From: a virus
DNA length: 64,000 nt
Direction: 5' to 3' (one strand)
IMG/VR virus record: IMGVR_UViG_3300021197_002039
Coordinates: 1 to 64,000 of that record
Shown: piece by piece, positions 24,432-33,294 of the stretch
Layout: each line of letters starts with the position of its first letter
Numbering within the stretch: position 1 is the first letter of the stretch
The notes under the pieces: model-generated
Databases searched by the model: none
Told to the model about the DNA's origin: nothing
The model's input: only the letters and a program-made list of their open reading frames with translations
Made by a program: the position numbers and the translations under genes

Positions 24432-24946
24432 TGCACGAGTACAGGATACACACATTGGTGGACATCACCGAAAACGGTAATCTCAAACAGCAGTTTCCGT
24501 TCACCACAGATGCGGGCCACAACATAAATGACAAGCACACGCTGTCACTGGCACGTGACCAGAATTCAAACTTCAGCACCATGTTGCAACTGCTACAGAT
24601 GAGGGGTAACATCACGTGGGAAATGCCACCGCAGAAAGTGGAACTGCCTAACCTGGCCAACCACGCATTCGGATCCTACTACGAGGGCAAACACATGACT
24701 TGGCACTTTCAATTCTTCACTGAGCAATCAGGTGTATATGGAGACGTGGCTGATCCAACTGAGAACCTAGTGGAGGACTTCAGTCTCATACCCATCGTGG
24801 CAGACTGCACCAACACCGCACACCTGCCAATACACACCTTCGTCACCATGGAGATGCAGGGCACGGACAGACAAAAAGTTATCGGAGCACTGGCGGGCGG
24901 AGTCATAAACACGTACTTTTCATACGCTGGTCCCATCGATAAATAA
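24431..24946 (+). CDS. Conserved T4-like phage protein, 171 aa
   Basis: Beta-rich, with histidines scattered through it (HEYRIHTLVDITENG, KHMTWHFQFFTEQSGVYG). It resembles conserved proteins near structural genes of marine T4-like phages, but I cannot assign a role. The stop codon overlaps a GATAAATA octamer that may serve the gene at 24994. Confidence 0.7.
   Translation: MHEYRIHTLVDITENGNLKQQFPFTTDAGHNINDKHTLSLARDQNSNFSTMLQLLQMRGNITWEMPPQKVELPNLANHAFGSYYEGKHMTWHFQFFTEQSGVYGDVADPTENLVEDFSLIPIVADCTNTAHLPIHTFVTMEMQGTDRQKVIGALAGGVINTYFSYAGPIDK
24938..24945 (+). promoter_or_regulatory. Late promoter octamer GATAAATA
   Basis: Overlaps the last codons and stop of the upstream gene; 48 nt before the ATG at 24994. 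Confidence 0.4.
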
Positions 24947-24993
24947 TAGCATAGATTAGGCACAAACAAAAACTTAAAAGGCACAACTAGGCA

Positions 24994-25299
24994 ATGACAC
25001 AGGCTCATTTACAGGCTCTATTAACGGAGGTACGAAACCTCAAAAGAGATTTAAGAAGATATATGAGTACAACAGAATTAGAGAAACAGAACCTAGAAGC
25101 ACACGTGGACCTTTGTTCAGAGAGATACAAGGGATTACACGACAGGCTAAGTGCGATCGAAATTCGTCTACAGAAGATGAATGAGGATCAACAAGTCAGT
25201 CACAAGAGCAGTCAGAAGACAATCATAGCAACAGCGGGCACAGTGGTCGCAGGCTTACTATCTACAGTGGTAGTGATCCTGATGAAGATGCCAGGCTAA
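24994..25299 (+). CDS. Coiled-coil protein with C-terminal membrane segment, 101 aa
   Basis: Residues 1-72 are a long coiled coil (LLTEVRNLKRDLRRYMSTTE, LEAHVDLCSERYKGLHDRLS) and residues 76-98 one hydrophobic segment (IIATAGTVVAGLLSTVVVIL). Topology would fit a holin- or spanin-type lysis factor or a membrane anchor. A mirror-image protein (membrane segment first) is encoded at 61327. Confidence 0.75.
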   Translation: MTQAHLQALLTEVRNLKRDLRRYMSTTELEKQNLEAHVDLCSERYKGLHDRLSAIEIRLQKMNEDQQVSHKSSQKTIIATAGTVVAGLLSTVVVILMKMPG

Positions 25300-25312
25300 A
25301 CTTTAACAATAC

Positions 25313-25546
25313 ATGTTCATACAGATAGCACCACGGGCCAAGGTCTATGTCACAGACACGGATGTAGAATTCATACGGGCACACGCACTGGAATCGTTCA
25401 GGAGTGACCAACTGTCACCGGAGGACGCGGACAGGGCCAAGCGGTTGGCAGACAAGGCGGTGTTCGTGCGTAAGAAACTTGACACCCACATGCAATATGC
25501 TTTAAATAGAAAGATAAAGTTTGTTGCAAATGACAGGAAAAAATAA
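25313..25546 (+). CDS. Hypothetical charged protein, 77 aa
   Basis: Soluble, Arg/Asp/Lys-rich, no family recognised. Its 3' end overlaps the next gene by 17 nt. Confidence 0.7.
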   Translation: MFIQIAPRAKVYVTDTDVEFIRAHALESFRSDQLSPEDADRAKRLADKAVFVRKKLDTHMQYALNRKIKFVANDRKK

Positions 25547-26033
25547 ATCAGAACTGGTAAAACAGATCGAGGCCTACGGGCTGAAGTCTAAACTCGCGGA
25601 CCTGGCACACAAGGAGCAGGCACGAAGACCATTCCGACACCTACCCAAACAGTTCTCCAAAGGCATCCTGATAGGCAATATAGCCATTGTACCGAGAAAA
25701 TGGTCCGGAACTCGATATGTGTATGTCATTGCTGACATGATGGAAGCCACTGTTTTACATGACGATATTAATTTAAAACAGACAGCCATACTCGTAGCAC
25801 ATCATTTAGCAGACGAAAAAAGTGTGCCCACTGATATACTAGAACTAGATACAAAATTTGCATCACAACTGTTCGACATACAGAGTGCTAAACGTATGAT
25901 ACGTGAGGCACAGAAGAACAAGGACGAACAGATGGAGGATGTCTATTGGGACAGATTGGACGTCGCTAACCGCCTAGCGGACCAACACAAAAGCAAAATA
26001 CAGCAGATCTTTAGTGACACGTTCGGAGGATAG
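25530..26033 (+). CDS. Hypothetical phage protein, 167 aa
   Basis: Not recognised. N-terminal basic helical region, then a beta segment (GILIGNIAIVPRKWSGTRYVYVI in two parts) and a charged helical tail. The ATG at 25530 lies inside the previous gene; a TTG 9 nt earlier is in frame but less likely. Confidence 0.7.
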   Translation: MTGKNKSELVKQIEAYGLKSKLADLAHKEQARRPFRHLPKQFSKGILIGNIAIVPRKWSGTRYVYVIADMMEATVLHDDINLKQTAILVAHHLADEKSVPTDILELDTKFASQLFDIQSAKRMIREAQKNKDEQMEDVYWDRLDVANRLADQHKSKIQQIFSDTFGG

Positions 26034-26035
26034 AT

Positions 26036-26043
26036 TATAAATA
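26036..26043 (+). promoter_or_regulatory. T4-like late promoter octamer TATAAATA
   Basis: Perfect TATAAATA 8 nt before the ATG at 26052. Confidence 0.6.
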
Positions 26044-26051
26044 AACACAGT

Positions 26052-26951
26052 ATGAAGAGCTTAGACCTTACAAAACCAATTACAACTGAATCGTTACTTA
26101 AAGAATTTGAATCAAGATTCAATCAAACAATGGATCTTTCAAAGTTCACTAAAGAAGATCTAGCAGACGCGGCAAATCACGTGAGAACAAAGATCCACGA
26201 GATCACACAGAACACACACTTCGGACAAGAATTAAAAGATGATTCATATCAAAAGAATCAAATGATGTTGGACATCATAAACCAAGCAATCACAGAAAGA
26301 AAACTTGCTGAGTATGGCGGAATGAACACAGATCCAGAAACAGGAAAAATGGTAGACAAAGTTAAGAAAGCAAGTGGCATGACTGATATTGAAAAAAAAC
26401 AAGTGATAGGATCACTAGTCACAAAAGAAATGAGCAAGATGCCAAAAGGCACAGGCACCATGCAGGGTGTGAAAGAAGGTGTTGAAGAGCAATCAGAATT
26501 AATTTTAGCGGCCAAGGACATGATGGACAAGGTAACATCATTCTTGGAAGATCTAGCATCAATGAAGACAGAAGGCATGTTAGAACTGGCAGACAGAATC
26601 AGAGACGAGATGGGTGCTGAGAAATCAGACGCATTCCTACAAAAAATCCAACCAGCGATTGAACAGGCGGAAGCCACTTTAACGACAACCAGGCAAGAAC
26701 TGGACAACGGTGTAAGAATATTGACCGGAGAAGAAGTAGCAACAGACCCTATGGGCGCCGATGACACGATGGACATGGACAACACAGACGCAGACTTAGA
26801 TGACCTAGGAACCGATGATCTAGAGTCAGATGAGTTTGGCGCCTCTGATGCCGAAGCGGGTGGAACAGAACCAGAAGGCAGAGAACAAAGAGAATCCAAA
26901 GAAGTGTTTGAAGCATCAAACAGATTGTTCAGTAAACTAGCAGGGAAGTAG
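26052..26951 (+). CDS. Conserved phage helical protein with acidic tail, 299 aa
   Basis: Helical N-terminal 220 residues and an Asp/Glu-rich linker (DDTMDMDNTDADLDDLGTDD), then a helical C terminus ending KVFEASNRLFSKLAGK-like. Acidic, helix-rich proteins of this type are common among marine T4-like phages and may be scaffold or virion-associated; this is inferred from composition and late promoter only. Confidence 0.75.
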   Translation: MKSLDLTKPITTESLLKEFESRFNQTMDLSKFTKEDLADAANHVRTKIHEITQNTHFGQELKDDSYQKNQMMLDIINQAITERKLAEYGGMNTDPETGKMVDKVKKASGMTDIEKKQVIGSLVTKEMSKMPKGTGTMQGVKEGVEEQSELILAAKDMMDKVTSFLEDLASMKTEGMLELADRIRDEMGAEKSDAFLQKIQPAIEQAEATLTTTRQELDNGVRILTGEEVATDPMGADDTMDMDNTDADLDDLGTDDLESDEFGASDAEAGGTEPEGREQRESKEVFEASNRLFSKLAGK

Positions 26952-26955
26952 TCCT

Positions 26956-27312
26956 GTGAGATTTTTCGAATTCAACAAAAGCGACACAGACCTAGAGTCA
27001 GCACTCATCAACATCCTGTTGAACATGAAGGGCGACGCTGACGAGAAGGACCAAGCATCAGACATCAGCATGGATGCAGTCAAACAGATAATGAGCAACA
27101 CAGGATATCCAGCATTCAACTACGATGTGTTCAAGAGAATCTATGATGCAGACGGTGATCTCAAGAACGTGGTAGCAGACTTCGATAATGAAAAGATAGT
27201 GGTCAAGACGGACCAAGAGGCAGAGCAAGAACCTGGCATGGACTACGATGATCAAGGTAGCACAGACGTTGTGAAGAAGATGGCCAAGTCAGCCATGAAC
27301 AGACGTAAGTAA
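26956..27312 (+). CDS. Hypothetical acidic protein, 118 aa
   Basis: Starts with GTG 5 nt after the previous stop; N terminus RFFEFNKSDTDLESALINIL. Helical and acidic with a basic end (KKMAKSAMNRRK). It ends exactly at the end of the convergent radical SAM operon. Unknown function. Confidence 0.75.
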   Translation: MRFFEFNKSDTDLESALINILLNMKGDADEKDQASDISMDAVKQIMSNTGYPAFNYDVFKRIYDADGDLKNVVADFDNEKIVVKTDQEAEQEPGMDYDDQGSTDVVKKMAKSAMNRRK

Positions 27313-28611
27313 TTAAAGATTTTTTACTTCCTCCCAAATCTGAGGATATACTGATTTCCAATTGGTGTCACGTCTACGATCCAATTCGTCTAGATATATT
27401 TTGAATTGTTTTTGTCTAAGCACACTTGGTTCCCTCTTATCAAACTCTGACATAATTCCCTGCATGTAAGTTTTATAAATTTCTTTAACCGAATCAGGGT
27501 TTCCATGTGAGGTTGTATCAAAAGATTCAACTGCTTCACGCAGTCCCCAATCGTTTATCTTGTTACCAAATATTCCTGGGTACATGTATTCCCTAGGGCC
27601 TATTTCATGTTGATTGGCTTTCATCATGCTCCAGTAGATAGGTTTGATTTTGTTACATTCGTTTAAGTATTTGACCATTGCAGGCATGCCCGGCACTGCT
27701 GTGACAGTCAACGCACTGTTGATGCCTTGATCGAATGATGTGTTGTGTAAAATGTATTCAAAGTTCTTAATTGCCACATTCAAGTCTAAACCAGTACGCA
27801 CATACTCGCCCTCAGGTCCTAGTGCATCACAACTGAAAAATATCTGTATCTTGTCTAGCCTGCCTGACTTCTGTAACACCTCTAGCCTGTCCATCCATGT
27901 CTTGAACCGTTCATGTTCTATGTTGTGGTTGCTGAAGAACACAAGAGTAAGATCAGGGTAGTTGCCTTTCTCCAGGAACTCTATGAACCTAAATGTTTCT
28001 TTCTGTAGGAACGGTTCTCCGCCCATGACAAATATCTTGTGTAACTCGTGTAGATGTTTTTCAAACCATTTGAACAGTAATTCTGTGTGTTCTGCTATCT
28101 TGGGATTCTTCTTCCACCAGTCTGCAATTTCAACACCTTCTTTGTTGAAATCTCCAAACCTTTTCTCTTCCTGCTGTATGGTCGAACTGTAATGAGCACC
28201 ACAATATATACAAGCCTGTTGACAGGTGTTGCCCCAATACACTTCCAACTGTCTCGGAGTTACATCGACTGCTGTTAGGTCTGTGTCCAGTTCCGGGGGT
28301 GCTGTGGTTCCTTCTAGATTCAAATGCACTTGCCTGTCTGATTTACCACCCGCTTCTTCTATGTGTTTGCAGTGTTCACACCCCCTGCCTGGCCACTCGC
28401 CTCTCAACATCTTACGCCTTGCTTCTAGTTTGGCTGGTATGTTGTGGAAGTTCAGTTCACCATTACGCACTTCCAATGGATCTCCCTTTACCCTGTGGCA
28501 ACTCGCACTGACCCCATCAGTGAGGTAGACTGTGCTGTGTGTCCATTTCAATTGACAAGGCAATCCTTTGGTAATAGGAAATGGCTTTGGTGGTTGTTTT
28601 GATATGCCCAT
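27313..28611 (-). CDS. Radical SAM enzyme, twitch/SPASM-like, 432 aa
   Basis: CxxxCxxC in GNTCQQACIYCGAHYSS (about residues 128-144) and the GGEP motif in IFVMGGEPFLQ mark the radical SAM barrel. A Cys/His-rich N terminus (SASCHRVKGD, GCEHCKHIEE) may carry an auxiliary cluster. Third gene of a three-gene minus-strand operon; 2 nt separate it from the upstream gene. Substrate unknown. Confidence 0.85.
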   Translation of the reverse strand: MGISKQPPKPFPITKGLPCQLKWTHSTVYLTDGVSASCHRVKGDPLEVRNGELNFHNIPAKLEARRKMLRGEWPGRGCEHCKHIEEAGGKSDRQVHLNLEGTTAPPELDTDLTAVDVTPRQLEVYWGNTCQQACIYCGAHYSSTIQQEEKRFGDFNKEGVEIADWWKKNPKIAEHTELLFKWFEKHLHELHKIFVMGGEPFLQKETFRFIEFLEKGNYPDLTLVFFSNHNIEHERFKTWMDRLEVLQKSGRLDKIQIFFSCDALGPEGEYVRTGLDLNVAIKNFEYILHNTSFDQGINSALTVTAVPGMPAMVKYLNECNKIKPIYWSMMKANQHEIGPREYMYPGIFGNKINDWGLREAVESFDTTSHGNPDSVKEIYKTYMQGIMSEFDKREPSVLRQKQFKIYLDELDRRRDTNWKSVYPQIWEEVKNL

Positions 28612-28613
28612 GT

Positions 28614-29792
28614 CTATGCGAAAAGTTTGGAGTATTCTGGGAACACTTCTTCAAACTTCTCCTTTCGTATACTATCTATCTTTGTGTTGAACTCCATAAA
28701 AGAATTCTGTTTTTCGCTGTAATCACTAGGCTCTGTCGCCATCCATTTTTTCATGTAATCAAACGTGTTTGTCCACGCTTTATGTTTGCTGTTGTACTTT
28801 GAAAGTTTCTCTAGCACAGCATCTTTAATTTTTTTAGGCAGGTATCTTACATCGTTCCACGGCTCGTCCCAACACCAAGTACTGCCCGGTATAATACCTA
28901 ACTTTTGAAAATAATCAAATGTTTGGTCATAGTGATATATGTTCCACGGGGTCAATGTTGTCCTAACTGCTAATTCAATATTTTCATATTTCTCCGAATC
29001 CTTCACATAGTTGTTGAGGTTGCCTATGATATTCTCCCATTTACTACCGTACCTTATGTAATCATTCTTTGTACCAATTGCATCTATGCTGAATCCCATG
29101 GTGGCTTGTTTGAACTTACTAAACTTGTCCATTAGCTCTTCTGCATAGACCATACCGTTTGTGTGTACATGAAAAGTTTTGTCGCCAACATTCTTGTTGG
29201 ACACGGCCTGGTCAAGTATGTTAAAGAACAGTGGAACGATCATTGGCTCGCCTCCAAACATATGCCACGCCACAATTTTATCTTCCCACTCGGTGAAACG
29301 TTTTTCTAGTTGGGTATTATTGTTGTAGGCAGTCCTGTGCCGGTCAAAAAACTTCAAGTACTCCTTGAAGGTCTTGCCTTGGTCATCTAAGGCATAATCT
29401 GTCTTGTACCACATACTGCTGGTGTGAGCATTACAACTCCTGCAGGCATTGTTACACTTGTTGCCGGGTTTCAATATCATTAACCTAGGCTGTGTCTTGA
29501 CATCCTCAACATCTTTTAATAATTTGTTAAACCTTTGTCTAGTGGATTCGAGGTTGGCATCCTCTTGGTCCCAACACAATTTACAGGTTGGATTCCTTAC
29601 ACCATTGTCATGATCCGATATTAGTTTTTTTCTATGTTCACTATCCCATATAGTCTTAACATCATCGGTAAGCACATTGAACTTACTGCCATCGTTCTTC
29701 TCGAGATAATAGTTGGTTAGTTCGCACGGTTGGACCATTCCGCTCATGTCGAAATTAAGTGTTAGTTTGGCTTTCTTACAATTAGTTGACAT
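28614..29792 (-). CDS. Radical SAM enzyme, twitch-like, 392 aa
   Basis: GNKCNNACRSCNAHTSS carries the CxxxCxxC motif (about residues 111-123) and FGGEPMIVPLFF the GGEP motif. The N terminus (DMSGMVQPCELTN, TCKLCWDQED) has extra Cys pairs, as in the gene at 27313; the two are paralogues. Second gene of the operon, starting on the base after the stop of the gene at 29793. Confidence 0.85.
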   Translation of the reverse strand: MSTNCKKAKLTLNFDMSGMVQPCELTNYYLEKNDGSKFNVLTDDVKTIWDSEHRKKLISDHDNGVRNPTCKLCWDQEDANLESTRQRFNKLLKDVEDVKTQPRLMILKPGNKCNNACRSCNAHTSSMWYKTDYALDDQGKTFKEYLKFFDRHRTAYNNNTQLEKRFTEWEDKIVAWHMFGGEPMIVPLFFNILDQAVSNKNVGDKTFHVHTNGMVYAEELMDKFSKFKQATMGFSIDAIGTKNDYIRYGSKWENIIGNLNNYVKDSEKYENIELAVRTTLTPWNIYHYDQTFDYFQKLGIIPGSTWCWDEPWNDVRYLPKKIKDAVLEKLSKYNSKHKAWTNTFDYMKKWMATEPSDYSEKQNSFMEFNTKIDSIRKEKFEEVFPEYSKLFA

Positions 29793-30815
29793 CTATTTCT
29801 CTCCACAGGCGTGATAACACCCCTGTAACCTTTTGTCGCTACCATTGATTCCACTCTCGAGATCTTTGAAAAAATCTCCCTCTAAAATATCTTTCAGGTC
29901 TGTGTAGTGTAGATTTATCTTGTTGTAATCTTTTATTATATGTTTGGGTTCATTCCTTTCGACATCTCCCAATATACAGCAAGGGCTCACGTAACCATTT
30001 GCACGTAGATAGATTTCACGTTTGTGAGGCTGACATGCCAAGCACATTATTTTCCTTGTTAGGAAGTTGTCCTTTTCTTGTTTTTCTTCTGTTACAAAAA
30101 CATTCTTACTTTTGGTCCAATTGTCGTCCTTGATAAAATCTTCTTTTTGCTCGACAGGTTTTTCGATGACATATCCATCTACTTCCAGTGAGGTTATGTC
30201 TCTGTATTGACCATTACTGTTGAAGTCCTGCCAACGTTCACTGAAGGTGTGATTGAATGAATTGAATCCCAACTCCGTAGACAATGCCTTTGCTTCATCT
30301 ATTTGGTGTTGATTGTGTTTGAAAACAAGCATATCCCATCTAGCCTCACCTCCGTTGTCAATATAAGTTTTAACATTATCCATTAAGTTTTTCCACTTGA
30401 CGTTCCTGCGATATAAATGATTTGTGTCTTCCAGACCGTCTATACCAAATGTAATTCTCACACCTAGTTTGGCCATGGATTTCCAGAAGTCTCTGTTCCT
30501 CGCCCCACCGTTTGTGTGCATTAAGATCTTCATGCTGGGATTTATTTCTCGAAGGTATTTGAATATATCAACGGTCTCTGGATTCATCGAAGCGTCGCCA
30601 TACGTGCCTTGACATGTCCATTGTTTCAGTCTAGATATGATTCCTTTATCAATCTTTTCTTTAACAAACTCTAGTGTCGTGTGGTGTGCATTTGTAACAC
30701 CTTTCACTAGATTTAGATCCCAATCAAATCTATTGCACATGGGACAGGCCGCGTTGCAATAGTCAGTCATTTCAGCCATGATGTGAGTTAGATTATCAGT
30801 TGTAATATATGACAT
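29793..30815 (-). CDS. Radical SAM/SPASM enzyme, 340 aa
   Basis: TDYCNAACPMCNRFDWD gives Cys20, 24 and 27 of the radical SAM cluster. C-terminal Cys groups (KIMCLACQPHKRE, VSPCCILGDVER, GCYHACGEK) fit a SPASM domain. Closely related to the enzyme at 10893 (ITFGIDGLEDTNHLYRR shared). First gene of the operon 30815-27313, transcribed from an A/T-rich bidirectional promoter region near 30820. Confidence 0.87.
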   Translation of the reverse strand: MSYITTDNLTHIMAEMTDYCNAACPMCNRFDWDLNLVKGVTNAHHTTLEFVKEKIDKGIISRLKQWTCQGTYGDASMNPETVDIFKYLREINPSMKILMHTNGGARNRDFWKSMAKLGVRITFGIDGLEDTNHLYRRNVKWKNLMDNVKTYIDNGGEARWDMLVFKHNQHQIDEAKALSTELGFNSFNHTFSERWQDFNSNGQYRDITSLEVDGYVIEKPVEQKEDFIKDDNWTKSKNVFVTEEKQEKDNFLTRKIMCLACQPHKREIYLRANGYVSPCCILGDVERNEPKHIIKDYNKINLHYTDLKDILEGDFFKDLESGINGSDKRLQGCYHACGEK

Positions 30816-30835
30816 TATAATGTATAATTATCGTT

Positions 30836-31540
30836 ATGAAGTTTACCAAAGAAGTTTTAAAACACAAAGGAATAACGTATTACCAGAAGTATCCGTATGG
30901 CGAACTGTCCAGGGTAACGAAGAACAAGAAAAGACATTACGAAACACCGGACGGAAGAGCAGTACCCAGTGTGACCACAGTGCTGTCAGCCACCAAAGAT
31001 ATGACACACCTACACGCATGGCGCAAGAGGATTGGTGCAGAGAAGGCACAACAGATCACGACAGAGAGTGCCAACATAGGAACGGTAATGCACCGTAGCC
31101 TAGAGAAGCATGTGAAGGGAGAGGACAGGACTCCTGGATCTAATCTCATACAGCAGAAGGCACACACGATGGCCAATGTCATAATAGACAACGGCTTGAA
31201 CAATGTCTCAGAAGTGTGGGGATCAGAGGTTTCACTGTACTATCCAGAACTGTATGCGGGCACCACGGACCTGGTTGGTGTTTACAAAGGTGCTCCTGCA
31301 ATCATGGACTTCAAACAGGCAAGACGTCTTAAAAAAAAGGAATGGGTGGAGGACTACTATCTCCAATTAGTAGCATACGCAGAAGCACACAACAAACAGT
31401 ACGACACACAGATAAAGACTGGCCGTATATTCATATGCACACAGGCCAACGAATATCAAACGTTTGACATTGACAACTACGATCACTGGGTAGGCAAGTG
31501 GTATGCAAAATTGGAACAATACTACAAGCAAATACTTTAA
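30836..31540 (+). CDS. PD-(D/E)XK superfamily exonuclease (RecB/Cas4-like), 234 aa
   Basis: Active-site order His86 (GTVMHR), Glu131, Asp145 (AGTTDLVG), Asp158-x-Lys160 (IMDFKQA) and the YYLQLVAYAEA helix fit RecB-type PD-(D/E)XK nucleases found in T4-like marine phages. Likely acts in recombination or DNA processing. No ribosome site is seen; TATAAT (about 30823-30828) lies 7 nt before the ATG, so the message may be leaderless. Confidence 0.82.
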   Translation: MKFTKEVLKHKGITYYQKYPYGELSRVTKNKKRHYETPDGRAVPSVTTVLSATKDMTHLHAWRKRIGAEKAQQITTESANIGTVMHRSLEKHVKGEDRTPGSNLIQQKAHTMANVIIDNGLNNVSEVWGSEVSLYYPELYAGTTDLVGVYKGAPAIMDFKQARRLKKKEWVEDYYLQLVAYAEAHNKQYDTQIKTGRIFICTQANEYQTFDIDNYDHWVGKWYAKLEQYYKQIL

Positions 31541-31546
31541 TAAATA
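31539..31546 (+). promoter_or_regulatory. Late promoter octamer AATAAATA
   Basis: Overlaps the end of the nuclease gene and lies 7 nt before the ATG at 31554. Confidence 0.45.
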
Positions 31547-31553
31547 ACAGTAT

Positions 31554-33152
31554 ATGCCGATAGTTCAAATTTCAAGAATTCAACATCGTAGAGGTAAACG
31601 TACGGATCTACCGCAATTGGCCGCGGGAGAACTGGGTTGGGTAGTAGACGAACAGAGGCTATTCATAGGAAACGGCACAGTTTCAGATGGCGCACCAGCG
31701 GTGGGCAACACGGAGATTGTTACGTCAGGCAGTTCAGCATTCACTACAGCATTGAGTCACACATACAAAGGTTACTTGGGAGAGAGCACACCTGTAGGTA
31801 CAACCCAACAGAGAACTCTTCAACAGAGATTAGATGACTATGTGTCTGTGAAAGACTTCGGGGCCAAAGGTGATGACAGCACGGCAGACATCACTGCAAT
31901 CCAGAACGCAATAGATGAGATTTACACGGATACGGACAAAAACGACACGAGATCGAGAAGAGTGCTTTTCTTCCCAGCGGGCACATACAGGATCAATGCC
32001 GCACTCAAGATACCACCATACGCAACATTAATAGGTGAAGGTCCAGACAAGACCATAATTAGAAATTCAGCCAACAACGCTGTGATGGTTACCATGGACG
32101 ATGACGGTAATGTTGGAGCCAACATAGGTAACTCGGGAGCAACTACGCCAACACAGATACAGATTTCAAGCATGACACTCAGGAACACAGTTGCCTACGG
32201 TGGCGTGTCTCTAGACAGAGTAACACATGCATACTTCAACAATGTCAAGTTCCAAGGTTCATACGCATCTGGAGGTAGTGACGCTTCAACCTCAAGAGGT
32301 GTAACAGTAAATCATTCCAATGCAACATATTCGACATCCAACGTCACTTTCAACCAATGTCAGTTCACAAAGTTTGCCAGATTGGTAGACGTCAGTTATA
32401 ACGCAACCAATGTTAGGTTCCATGCCTGTGATTTCTCAACTGCATATTATGGTGCATTAATTGGCGCAGAGATGGATGGTAGCACAGCAGGACTGAACGA
32501 CGGACCAAGGGACATGCAATTCACAAGCTCAAGTTGGAGCACCATAGGACAACAGGCCATATTGGTTGCACCGGCAACAGGCGCCACAGACGGCGCTGGA
32601 CCAAGACACATAGTTTCACACGCCAACTACTACGCAAAAACCGTAGGAAATAATTTCGAAGGTGTTGGTTCGATCAGAGAAGTTCCAGTCATACAGTTTG
32701 ACAACGATGAATGCACATCATCACAAGATTTCTTTGAAAGAACAGACCTAAGACAATCGGATGGTAGTTCAAACTTGAATGCCGCACCAGAGGTGCAAGG
32801 AATAGGTGTCTCATCCAAGTTGATAAAATCACAGACTTTACCTGACAACACATCGGCGGCCACCACCATAAACGAATATCCAGCACTCACAAGTAAAGGG
32901 ATATCAATAAAGTATAAAATCACAAGAGGGACTCTTGACAGGACAGGTGAGTTTGTAATAAGTGCCTCTACAACAGCGGTGGGTTTCGATGACACGTTCA
33001 CGGAAAGCGGTGCAGATGTTGGTGTAACTCTGACTGCTGTCTTAGATGATAAAGATTCCACGTCAGGCAATGAAACTGTTGCCTTCAAGTTCACAACTAC
33101 CAGCACGGGTACAGCGGCAACAATTGATTACCAGACAACAATCATCGCATAA
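31554..33152 (+). CDS. Tailspike/receptor-binding protein with pectate-lyase-like domain, 532 aa
   Basis: Residues 1-60 (ISRIQHRRGKRTDLPQLAAG, ELGWVVDEQRLFIGNGTVSDG) resemble the Mtd-type N-terminal fibre domain. Residues about 98-330 begin VSVKDFGAKGDDSTADITAI and form a right-handed beta-helix of the pectate-lyase-3 type. The C-terminal 150 residues are beta-rich and Thr-rich. Role: host surface recognition or polysaccharide cleavage at the virion tail. Confidence 0.8.
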   Translation: MPIVQISRIQHRRGKRTDLPQLAAGELGWVVDEQRLFIGNGTVSDGAPAVGNTEIVTSGSSAFTTALSHTYKGYLGESTPVGTTQQRTLQQRLDDYVSVKDFGAKGDDSTADITAIQNAIDEIYTDTDKNDTRSRRVLFFPAGTYRINAALKIPPYATLIGEGPDKTIIRNSANNAVMVTMDDDGNVGANIGNSGATTPTQIQISSMTLRNTVAYGGVSLDRVTHAYFNNVKFQGSYASGGSDASTSRGVTVNHSNATYSTSNVTFNQCQFTKFARLVDVSYNATNVRFHACDFSTAYYGALIGAEMDGSTAGLNDGPRDMQFTSSSWSTIGQQAILVAPATGATDGAGPRHIVSHANYYAKTVGNNFEGVGSIREVPVIQFDNDECTSSQDFFERTDLRQSDGSSNLNAAPEVQGIGVSSKLIKSQTLPDNTSAATTINEYPALTSKGISIKYKITRGTLDRTGEFVISASTTAVGFDDTFTESGADVGVTLTAVLDDKDSTSGNETVAFKFTTTSTGTAATIDYQTTIIA

Positions 33153-33294
33153 TAATCAATAAACAGATAGACAGAAAACTTTTTTTGTCGTAATATTAGT
33201 ACATTATAAAATTACATAACGACGTTGTGATTTTATTCGTATGAAGGGTAAGCAAAAAAGTAAAAAAAAGTTAAACACACGGATTTAGATAAAT

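Noticed and set aside
26258-26899. 213-aa minus-strand frame
   Set aside because: Ser/Val-rich shadow of the acidic helical gene at 26052; no ribosome site or motif.
33241-33288. 15-aa frame MKGKQKSKKKLNTRI before nrdA
   Set aside because: Very short, no ribosome site, in an A-rich leader; could be chance.
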